A stretch of DNA of 64,000 nucleotides. It comes from Microbulbifer sp. ALW1 (GTDB lineage Bacteria > Pseudomonadota > Gammaproteobacteria > Pseudomonadales > Cellvibrionaceae). The DNA lies in NCBI RefSeq assembly GCF_009903625.1, contig NZ_CP047569.1:3078501-3142500 (forward strand). Reading direction: 5' to 3'. The translations under genes and the position numbers were made by a program. The notes beneath the pieces are model-generated. The model was not told the origin of the DNA, did no database searches, and worked only from the letters and a program-made list of their open reading frames with translations. Below are positions 55,297 to 63,190 of this stretch, piece by piece. Numbering within the stretch: the stretch's first letter is position 1; every line of letters starts with the position of its first letter.

Positions 55297-57900
55297 ATGA
55301 AAAATAATCACATAACCCTGTCCATACACGGACTACTGACGGGGCTTGCAGCAACGCTGCTCGGGGCAGCACTCCAGGCTCATGCAGCGCCGATGCCGGC
55401 CAAGCCAACTACCAGTACGGCTTCCGATTTCACGATCAGCGCCCCGGTAGAGCCCAAATACAACCCAGAGCAGTCGCAGCAGGCAACACCTCAAGTCGCC
55501 ACCTTACAACTCCAGAACTTCTCGCTTCTGGCTGTCGAGCCACTGGCCACATGCGATGCAACAGGTTATGCGCAATACAGCGGCCAGGCGCTGGTGGATC
55601 ATATCCTCCAGTCTGAAAGCAGCTGTATCAATGACCTGTACGACGGCAACAGTACGAGTTTTGCCAGCTTTACCAACCAGAAGATGGTCACGGTCGCCAA
55701 TGCTGCACAGCAAATGGCGGCAGACTATAGCGCCGCCGATGGCGATGCCAGCATCAACAAGCTGTTCTACTTTCTCCGCACCGGTTACTACATCGAGTAC
55801 TACTACCCGGATGAGGTCAGCTTTTCCAGCAATGTACAGTCCGCCGTTGTAGGAGCGCTCGACACGTTTATCGCAAACCCGGACTTCTATGCATTGTCGA
55901 GCACAAACGGCAGCGCCACCATCGATGCCATTGTCCTGATCGATAGCTCGGAAGAAAACACCCGCTATCTGCCCATGGTCAAAGAGTGGCTGCAGCGGTG
56001 GAATGCGCAGGCGGCCGCCATCAGCAGTATGCGTGCGTCGGTTAACGGAATCTTCACGGTGCTCTTTCGCGGTCACTATTCCAGTACCTTTGTGAGCACA
56101 GCCGGTAGCGATACCCAATTGATGCAATTGCTGGGTAACTTCGCACGCTCTGACTGGATGCTGGATTCCGAAGCGCAGTTCATGCAGGAAAATGCTGCCC
56201 GAGAATTGACCCGCTTCCTGCAGCACACAACCAGCCCGGCCTACGATACCGTGGTCGCGCAAACTCAACAGGTTCTCGACCGCTACAGCATGATGGGTAC
56301 CGGTCAGGGTGTCTGGATCGCCGCAGCAGGCAATGCGGATTACTACGGTGATTGTGCAGACTTTGACATTTGCGGATTCGAAGAAGACCTACAGCAACAG
56401 GTACTGGCCAATAACTACACCTGTAGTAGCAGCCTGAAGATCCGCGCCCAGGATATGAGCACGGTGGAATTTGCGGATTCCTGTGATCAACTGGCCGACC
56501 AGGAAACCTACTTCCACCAGTTGCTCAATACCAACTACAACCCGGTCGCCGATGATCTGAATACAGATCTTGAAGTTGTCGTATTCGACGATTGGGATGA
56601 GTACAACACCTACGCCTCCCTGTTCTACGGCATTAACACCAATAACGGCGGCATGTACCTGGAAGGCGACCCCGCCACGGAAGGCAATCAGGCACGCTTT
56701 ATTGCCCATGAAGCCGACTGGCTGCGTCCGGATTTTGAAGTCTGGAACCTGACCCATGAATATGTCCACTATCTGGATGGACGCTTCAATCTCTATGGTG
56801 GTTTTGGCGATGCGCAAACCGGCAGCCACAAAACCGTCTGGTGGATCGAGGGTCTGGCCGAATATGTGTCCAAGAAAGACTACAACGACACTGCGGTAGA
56901 CCTTGGTCGCAGCGGTACCTATAACCTGAGTGAAATTTTCGGGAATACCTACAGCAGTGGTCAGGATCGAGTCTACCGCTGGGGTTACCTCGCCGTGCGT
57001 TTCATGTTTGAAAAACACCACAACGATGTAGTCCAACTGCTCAGCTACCTCCGCGCGGGCAACTACGATGCCTACCTGAACTACGTAAACAATATCGGCA
57101 CCAGCTACGACAGTGAGTGGCAAACCTGGCTACAGCAGGTCGAAAGCACCACTGACGGTGACAATGGTGGTGGTGATGACGGTGGTGACGGTGGTGATAA
57201 TGGCGGCGGCGGCGACGATGGCGGCGATACCGGAAGCGACACCCCCTCCCCCATTGTCAACAATCAGGAAATCACCGGCATTTCCGTCGCCACTCAAGGC
57301 GAAGATACCCTCTACTACATCGACGTTCCCGCCAATGCCGAGAGCCTGAGTATTGCCATCAGTGGCGGCACCGGCGATGCGGACCTCTATGTACGCCACG
57401 GCAGCGAGCCCACCGACAGCAGCTACGATTGTCGCCCCTACATCGGTGGCAATACGGAAGTGTGCGATGTCGCCAGCCCGCAAGCTGGCCGCTGGTACAT
57501 CCGGTTAAAAGCCTATTCCGCGTTTTCCGGGGTAAACCTGCTCGCAAGTTTTACCGAGGCAGCGACACAAACGTGTAGCGGTACTCCCGTCGGTTACGGA
57601 AACCTGGAGCTGAATACCAGTACCTGTATTACGGATGGCAATAGCATCAACTATTACTATACGTACATCCCCGCAGGCACGAGTTCCCTGACCATCAAAC
57701 TGTTCGGTGGTGAAGGCAATGGCGACTTGTATGTCAACGATGCGACCTGGGCCAGTAGCAGCGACTACGATCAACGGTCCACCAACAGCGACAACAACGA
57801 GTCGATTACCATAAACAGTCCCGACAGCGGCTGGTATTACTTCTCTGTGCTCACCAGCGAAGGCTTTAGCGGCGCCGGTATTCAGCTGATTGCCAATTGA
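55297..57900 (+). CDS. Secreted M9 collagenase with two PPC domains
   Basis: 867 residues from the ATG at 55297 (ribosome site aaagagag). Signal peptide (LLTGLAATLLGAALQAHA), collagenase N-terminal domain, then the M9 catalytic domain with HEYVH at 487-491 (zinc and catalytic Glu) and the third-ligand Glu518 in WWIEGLAEYVS. A Gly/Asp linker (about 615-648) leads to two pre-peptidase C-terminal domains (about 655-750 and 760-867), probably collagen-binding. It is likely exported by the type II system encoded at 34-44 kb. Terminator directly after. Confidence 0.93.
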   Translation: MKNNHITLSIHGLLTGLAATLLGAALQAHAAPMPAKPTTSTASDFTISAPVEPKYNPEQSQQATPQVATLQLQNFSLLAVEPLATCDATGYAQYSGQALVDHILQSESSCINDLYDGNSTSFASFTNQKMVTVANAAQQMAADYSAADGDASINKLFYFLRTGYYIEYYYPDEVSFSSNVQSAVVGALDTFIANPDFYALSSTNGSATIDAIVLIDSSEENTRYLPMVKEWLQRWNAQAAAISSMRASVNGIFTVLFRGHYSSTFVSTAGSDTQLMQLLGNFARSDWMLDSEAQFMQENAARELTRFLQHTTSPAYDTVVAQTQQVLDRYSMMGTGQGVWIAAAGNADYYGDCADFDICGFEEDLQQQVLANNYTCSSSLKIRAQDMSTVEFADSCDQLADQETYFHQLLNTNYNPVADDLNTDLEVVVFDDWDEYNTYASLFYGINTNNGGMYLEGDPATEGNQARFIAHEADWLRPDFEVWNLTHEYVHYLDGRFNLYGGFGDAQTGSHKTVWWIEGLAEYVSKKDYNDTAVDLGRSGTYNLSEIFGNTYSSGQDRVYRWGYLAVRFMFEKHHNDVVQLLSYLRAGNYDAYLNYVNNIGTSYDSEWQTWLQQVESTTDGDNGGGDDGGDGGDNGGGGDDGGDTGSDTPSPIVNNQEITGISVATQGEDTLYYIDVPANAESLSIAISGGTGDADLYVRHGSEPTDSSYDCRPYIGGNTEVCDVASPQAGRWYIRLKAYSAFSGVNLLASFTEAATQTCSGTPVGYGNLELNTSTCITDGNSINYYYTYIPAGTSSLTIKLFGGEGNGDLYVNDATWASSSDYDQRSTNSDNNESITINSPDSGWYYFSVLTSEGFSGAGIQLIAN

Positions 57901-57934
57901 TCGCTGGCCATCCTTTATCGTCTTGATTCATTTT

Positions 57935-57962
57935 ATCCCGGCCCTGAAGGCCGGGATTTTTT
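57935..57962 (+). terminator. Rho-independent terminator after collagenase 1
   Basis: ATCCCGGCC (57935-57943) pairs with GGCCGGGAT (57949-57957) around ctgaa, followed by a T-run. The two collagenase genes are therefore separate transcription units. Confidence 0.92.
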
Positions 57963-58014
57963 GTCTTGCCCCACCACGAAAGAACCACTTCTCTCTATTC
58001 GCCGTCTTCACACT

Positions 58015-58038
58015 TTGTTATTGTGCACACAATAACAA
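58015..58038. promoter_or_regulatory. 11-bp inverted repeat directly upstream of collagenase 2, candidate operator
   Basis: TTGTTATTGTG-ca-CACAATAACAA, perfect arms around two bases, ending 16 bases before the ATG and overlapping the ribosome-site region (aaggag). A repressor bound here, or the equivalent RNA hairpin, would directly block expression. Related sequences lie upstream of collagenase 1 and, more weakly, of the next TonB receptor. Confidence 0.7.
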
Positions 58039-58054
58039 GAAAGGAGCAAAGCGA

Positions 58055-59866
58055 ATGCTGAAACACCATCGACCCCCATCCCGTGCATCTCTACTGTGGA
58101 CGACAGCCGCCATCGTGCTGCTGGCCCTGACTTCCGGATGTGACCAAACCAGTACCAATCGATTGATAACACAATTGGAGAACCCGGATACCGAACTCTG
58201 GTCAACCGGCGACCTCCATCAAACTCATCAGTTCTCCGCTGCACTGGCGCAACTCGATCAGCTTTCTGCGGATTCGACGGCGAATTTTGATGATCTGGAC
58301 GCACTACTCTATTATCTGCGCGCCTACAGTTACTTCGGCCCCCTGGAGAGTATTGATGATCTACAGTGGTTCACCCTGGATAAAATTCTGACCCAACTGC
58401 GTCAGCATCAATTATTTGTTCAGCAAAATGATCAGGGGGCGCGGTTACAAGAGCATTTCACGGTTACCCTCTACCGCTACTACAACCGCGCGCCACTCAC
58501 GGCCCGGTTAGCGCCGCATCTCGACACGGTATACGCCCTCCTTAACCGATACGCGCTGAACGACCCCAAAACAAAAAGCCCGCAAAGTGCCCAGGAGCGC
58601 TACACTCTCTGGGAGACCTACCGGAGCATCGGGTTTCTCGCCTACGAGGCACGCAGCAAACCGCTCGTCAAACAGGCGCTGCTTGCCAACACGCCATCCA
58701 CCGAGGTCCTTATCCGCAACGCGCAAGCGACACCGGACGCTGCCGAAATCGGTCTCTGGCGCCTACAGCACGCACTCTGGGCTTTAGGCAACCTTCAGGT
58801 CATTATTGACGAAGAAGAAAATGGCACAGCGCTGGATGAAACCGTATGGCGACTGCTGTCGAAAGATCTTCCATTTCTCACAACAGAGGATCAGCGCAAG
58901 CTCTATACCCGGCCCTACCTGGTCACCTCCTTTCGTGGAAAAAGTGCCTGTGACGAAGAGTTTCCGGGGCGCTGCCATTACCCCACGGAAGAGCAGGCAC
59001 TGCCGATCCAGCACAGTTGTTCTCCCACCCTGCTTATCCGTGCGAACAGCATCAGCAATCCGGCACTGACTGCGGCCTGCGAAACCCTGCTTGCCCAGGA
59101 GGGGGACTTCCACCACAAGTTGCAAAGTGATCACAAGCCCGTCGATCAGGACCATAACGATCGCCTGGAAGTCGTGGTCTTTGATAACTACAGCCAGTAC
59201 AACGAGTACGCGGCCCTGCTGTTTGATATCAACACCAACAACGGAGGCATGTTCCTGGAGGGCGACCCGGGCGAAAAAGGTAACCAGGCACGGTTTATTG
59301 CCTTTGAAGCCTTCTGGATGAATCCCGATTTCAGTATCTGGAACTTGGAGCACGAATATGTGCACTATCTGGACGGGCGCTTTAACAAGTGGGGGGGCTT
59401 CGGGCATTTTCCCAGTCATATGGTGTGGTGGTCCGAGGGGCTCGCCAATTACATTGCCCAGGGACAGCACTACGACAGTGCGGAACGCGACCTCCACAAT
59501 ACCCGCCCTTCAGAATACCCAACGCTGGAACAAATTTTCGCGACCACCTATGACGACGGTGGCGCACGGGTGTATTCATGGAGCTACCTGGCCATCCAAT
59601 TCCTGTATCAACAGGACCCAGACAGTCTCGCTACACTGGCCAGCTACCTGCGCAAAAATGATTTCGACGGTTATCGCAAGCAACTCGATCAATATTCAGG
59701 GCAGTGGCAAAGTGAATTTTTTGCCTGGCTCGGCCAACTGACACCATCGGAACTGTCTGCTCCCACAGCGGAGAAGCTGCCCCGCAAGCTTTACCGCTAT
59801 CTCTACCGGGATTACCTGCAACCCGCTGATCTTCCCGAAACACCTCAGCACCGCCACCACAGCTGA
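58055..59866 (+). CDS. M9 collagenase-like lipoprotein
   Basis: 603 residues from the ATG at 58055 (ribosome site aaggagc). Lipoprotein signal AAIVLLALTSGC with Asp at +2 (CDQTS). N-terminal helical M9N region, then the catalytic core with HEYVH at 433-437 and Glu461 in WWSEGLANYI. The core is closely related to that of the neighbouring collagenase (shared INTNNGGM, LEGDP, GNQARFIA, EYVHYLDGRF). It lacks the linker and PPC domains, so it is a cell-attached form of the same enzyme, a tandem paralogue. Asp at +2 recalls the T2SS-exported lipoprotein PulA. Confidence 0.9.
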   Translation: MLKHHRPPSRASLLWTTAAIVLLALTSGCDQTSTNRLITQLENPDTELWSTGDLHQTHQFSAALAQLDQLSADSTANFDDLDALLYYLRAYSYFGPLESIDDLQWFTLDKILTQLRQHQLFVQQNDQGARLQEHFTVTLYRYYNRAPLTARLAPHLDTVYALLNRYALNDPKTKSPQSAQERYTLWETYRSIGFLAYEARSKPLVKQALLANTPSTEVLIRNAQATPDAAEIGLWRLQHALWALGNLQVIIDEEENGTALDETVWRLLSKDLPFLTTEDQRKLYTRPYLVTSFRGKSACDEEFPGRCHYPTEEQALPIQHSCSPTLLIRANSISNPALTAACETLLAQEGDFHHKLQSDHKPVDQDHNDRLEVVVFDNYSQYNEYAALLFDINTNNGGMFLEGDPGEKGNQARFIAFEAFWMNPDFSIWNLEHEYVHYLDGRFNKWGGFGHFPSHMVWWSEGLANYIAQGQHYDSAERDLHNTRPSEYPTLEQIFATTYDDGGARVYSWSYLAIQFLYQQDPDSLATLASYLRKNDFDGYRKQLDQYSGQWQSEFFAWLGQLTPSELSAPTAEKLPRKLYRYLYRDYLQPADLPETPQHRHHS

Positions 59867-59897
59867 GACCGTAATGCTTCACTGCCCTAACGTGCTT

Positions 59898-59921
59898 CCC
59901 GGGACCTGAAGGTCCCGGGAT
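59898..59921 (+). terminator. Hairpin downstream of collagenase 2
   Basis: TCCCGGGACC (59898-59907) pairs with GGTCCCGGGA (59912-59921) around tgaa. No U-run follows, so termination is uncertain. The core CCTGAAGG is shared with the collagenase 1 terminator. Confidence 0.6.
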
Positions 59922-60101
59922 ATTCGAACGCCTTTCCATCTGCTCACGCTTTCCCCACTGCTATTGCATTTCCCGCCATGCGTATTTTGACCATGAGCTA
60001 CTTGTAGCTATTGCACACAAAGTAATTATTGGTTAGCCTTAATTTGATCTTGTGTACCAAGTAAATAAAAGTTGAACATAACAATAATCGGGTAAATCAC
60101 G

Positions 60102-62939
60102 ATGCAGACATCAAAGAAGTTACTGGCTCTCACTATTGCTGCCGCCGCTGGTCACGGTGGACTGGCACAGGCTCAAACTCAGGATAACGCGCTGGGTGAT
60201 GCAAGCCTTGAAGAAGTGATTGTTACCGGCTCACGTATCCAACGCAGTACCTTCGACAGCCCCTCCCCCACCTCAGTGATCGACAAAGAGTCCATCAAAA
60301 TGACCGGGGAACTGAACCTCAACGAGGTACTGTCCACCATGCCGCAGTTTGGTGCCGGCTACGATTCCACTTCTGGCAGCTACTCCTTTGGTAACTCGGG
60401 ACTGAATGCGCTGGACATGCGGGACATGGGCGTAATTCGCACTCTTTCCCTGGTCAATGGACATCGTCCGGTCCAGATCACCACCGACAGCAATACGATG
60501 GTGACGGAGATCGGCATGATCCCCAGTGAACTGGTAGAGCGTGTTGAGGTACTCACCGGAGGCGCCTCCGCGGTATACGGCGCAGACGCCGTGGCCGGGG
60601 TGGTGAACTTTATCCTCAAAGACAATTACGAGGGCGTGTCCATTCGCTCGCAACTTGGCACATCGGAAGAAGGCGGTGGCGAAACCGGCGGATTGACGTT
60701 TACCTTCGGTGAAAACTTTGCCGACAACCGAGGTAACGTGGCCTTCTCCCTGGACTACTTCGAACAAAAACCACTGCTGTTTCGCGACCGTGACAATGCT
60801 GCTGGCCGCACACGCTATATACCCAACCCCAAAAATACCGGGCCGGAAGATGGCATCCCGGATTTCATCATCCACAACAACATCACCTACCCGGATTTCA
60901 ACATCGCCGGCAATGTGTTCGGCATGTGGAACAATGAATACGGGGATCTCGACTGGTATGGTATTGACGGTGACACTGTCCGCTTGAGAACCCCGGCATC
61001 GGCACTCTCACAAGGCTGGATGGCGACCGATGGCAGCGGGTTTGACCCCAATGCCTATAACTTCGCACGCAGTCCGTTCGAGCGATTGAACGGCTACAGC
61101 CGCGTGACCTATGAAATTACCGACCGCACCCGATTGTCGGCGGACCTGATGTATTCCAACACCAAGTCCTACGACGAAATTGACCCGGACTTTATCTGGG
61201 GCACCTGGGTAACACAGGAAGGCCTTGAAGCCAGCGGTATCGCGGTACCCAATTCCGTGCAGCAACTTCTAACCGACTACGAAGACAACTGGCTGCAAAT
61301 CCCCTACACCTTTGCGAGTGCCGGCCCTCGCTGGCACACGAACGACCGCGAGTACCTCGCGCTAAGCGCCACTCTGGAGGGCGAATTCGATAACGGCTGG
61401 TACTGGGATACCTATATCAACAGTGGTTACACCGATACCCAACTCACCCAGGGCAACAACCTCCGCTACGACCGCATCGACACCAGCACCTTTACCCTGA
61501 TCGGCCCCTGTGCTGTAGCGGGTAATTGCCCGGAATTTTCTCCATTTACACAGGCCTCCCAGGCGGTCAATGACTATGTCATGACCAACCACGACACCAA
61601 CACTCAAGTTGTGCAACACGCCTTCGCCGCAAACATAACCGGCGATCTGTTCGCATTGCCTGCCGGAATGGTGAAATTCGGCACGGGCTTTGAGTCCCGA
61701 TACGAAAACCTCGACTACCAGCCTTCGGAACTGTGGCAGTCTGGTCTGCTCAGCTCGCAACAAACCCCCATCGACGACAAGAGTCGCACCGTTCACGAGG
61801 TGTACAGCGAACTGCTGGTACCGCTGCTAGCAGATCTCCCTCTTATGGAGTCACTGGAGTTTGAAACCGCCGTGCGCGCCGCCGAGTACTCCACCGAAGC
61901 GGCCAACTTTACCAGTTGGAAAGCCGGCCTGAACTGGGCGCTGAATGACAGCGTACGATTCCGCAGCGTCTACTCCCTCGCTGTGCGTGCACCACAGTTA
62001 GGGGAAATGTTCCTGGGTACCAGCATCGGCTATTCCGATCTGACGGACCCCTGTGATGCCGATCAAATCGATGGTGGTCCGGATGACGGGCGGCGCAAAA
62101 CAAACTGCACAGCGCTCGGCATCCAGGAAAACTGGGATTCCAACCTGAAAGGACAGCGCGGCAAGGTAGTCTCCGAAGGTAACGATGCACTGCGTGAAGA
62201 AGATGCCACTACCTTTACCGCAGGGTTCGTGTTCACGCCCTCCTTCGCTGAGGACCTGAAATTTTCCATCGACTACTACGATATCGACCTCACCGATATG
62301 ATCGTACGCTTCGGGGCCAGTAACACGCTTGCCTTATGTGTCGATTCCGAGAGCATCAACAATGACTTCTGTACCCAGGTAACCCGACTGGCGAACGGTG
62401 ATGTAGAGTCGGTGCGCGACACCTTCATCAATGCTGACGGCGCGCGTCGCACCGGTATCGATATTGAAGCCGACTACCGCTTCAACCTGGAAGATACCCT
62501 GGGTCTACCCGGTGATCTGCATTTCAACCTGGTAGCCAACCGCCAGCTGGAAAGCTCCTACACCTCGACCAACAACCTCACTGGTGAGCTGGAAACAACG
62601 GACTACGTTGGCGAATTTGGCACTCCCGAGTGGAAAGCCGATTTCACGACTACGTATTACGTCGATGACCTGTCCCTGCGCCTCACCAGCAAGTACACCC
62701 AGGGCGGCCCGATTGATCTGGACGGTCGCAGTGAACGTTACGAAAGCAGCGTCGTCGAAGACTCCCTGTACTTCAACCTCTGGTCCGGTTACCAGGTAAC
62801 AAAGTCCACCCAGCTCTACCTGGGCTTGAACAACGTCACCAATGAAACCTGGACGGATCATCCCTACACCTCCTACGGATCCGCGAACTATTCCTTGCTT
62901 GGTCGCTACCTATACGCAGGTGCCAGCATCAAGTTCTGA
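60102..62939 (+). CDS. TonB-dependent receptor next to the collagenases
   Basis: 945 residues. Signal peptide (KKLLALTIAAAAGHGGLAQA), TonB box/plug (LEEVIVTGSRIQRSTFDSPS; NEVLSTMPQFGAGYDST; GGASAVYGADAVAGVVNFIL), then a barrel ending YLYAGASIKF. The VTGSRI plug type is widespread in proteobacterial receptors for peptides, sugars and other polymers' breakdown products. Placed after the two collagenases, it is a candidate importer of collagen peptides (inference). A terminator follows about 120 bases downstream. Confidence 0.93.
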   Translation: MQTSKKLLALTIAAAAGHGGLAQAQTQDNALGDASLEEVIVTGSRIQRSTFDSPSPTSVIDKESIKMTGELNLNEVLSTMPQFGAGYDSTSGSYSFGNSGLNALDMRDMGVIRTLSLVNGHRPVQITTDSNTMVTEIGMIPSELVERVEVLTGGASAVYGADAVAGVVNFILKDNYEGVSIRSQLGTSEEGGGETGGLTFTFGENFADNRGNVAFSLDYFEQKPLLFRDRDNAAGRTRYIPNPKNTGPEDGIPDFIIHNNITYPDFNIAGNVFGMWNNEYGDLDWYGIDGDTVRLRTPASALSQGWMATDGSGFDPNAYNFARSPFERLNGYSRVTYEITDRTRLSADLMYSNTKSYDEIDPDFIWGTWVTQEGLEASGIAVPNSVQQLLTDYEDNWLQIPYTFASAGPRWHTNDREYLALSATLEGEFDNGWYWDTYINSGYTDTQLTQGNNLRYDRIDTSTFTLIGPCAVAGNCPEFSPFTQASQAVNDYVMTNHDTNTQVVQHAFAANITGDLFALPAGMVKFGTGFESRYENLDYQPSELWQSGLLSSQQTPIDDKSRTVHEVYSELLVPLLADLPLMESLEFETAVRAAEYSTEAANFTSWKAGLNWALNDSVRFRSVYSLAVRAPQLGEMFLGTSIGYSDLTDPCDADQIDGGPDDGRRKTNCTALGIQENWDSNLKGQRGKVVSEGNDALREEDATTFTAGFVFTPSFAEDLKFSIDYYDIDLTDMIVRFGASNTLALCVDSESINNDFCTQVTRLANGDVESVRDTFINADGARRTGIDIEADYRFNLEDTLGLPGDLHFNLVANRQLESSYTSTNNLTGELETTDYVGEFGTPEWKADFTTTYYVDDLSLRLTSKYTQGGPIDLDGRSERYESSVVEDSLYFNLWSGYQVTKSTQLYLGLNNVTNETWTDHPYTSYGSANYSLLGRYLYAGASIKF

Positions 62940-63058
62940 ACCCGGGAAATCACAGGAAAAATCAAATCACCTTCAAGAGTCGACTCCTAGTCACCCTGTA
63001 CTCACAGGACCTTGCCCCAAAGGGGATTGTCGGAGAATGTTGTACCTCTCTGCTTACG

Positions 63059-63083
63059 GCGCCGCTCTGCGGCGCTTTTTTTT
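63059..63083 (+). terminator. Rho-independent terminator of the collagenase-linked TonB receptor
   Basis: GCGCCGC (63059-63065) pairs with GCGGCGC (63069-63075) around tct, followed by an eight-T run. Confidence 0.9.
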
Positions 63084-63130
63084 GGGCAGCAAACTCCGAT
63101 ACCGATTTATTTCAATGCCTTTATTCAAGA

Positions 63131-63160
63131 CAAAAAAATCCCGGCTTGTGGCCGGGATTT
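63131..63160 (-). terminator. Rho-independent terminator of the right-edge TonB receptor
   Basis: AAATCCCGGC (63136-63145) pairs with GCCGGGATTT (63151-63160); on the minus strand the stem is followed by a run of Ts. Confidence 0.9.
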
Positions 63161-63190
63161 TCATTTGCCTTACGGGTAGCAAGGTCAGGT

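Noticed and set aside
57150..57245. Possible short tandem repeat array in collagenase 1 (ggtggtgatgac-like)
   Set aside because: It is the coding sequence of an ordinary Gly/Asp linker between catalytic and PPC domains, not a CRISPR or independent repeat element.
58008..58304. 98-codon minus-strand frame over the start of collagenase 2
   Set aside because: Overlaps the operator and lipoprotein signal of the real gene; no features of its own.
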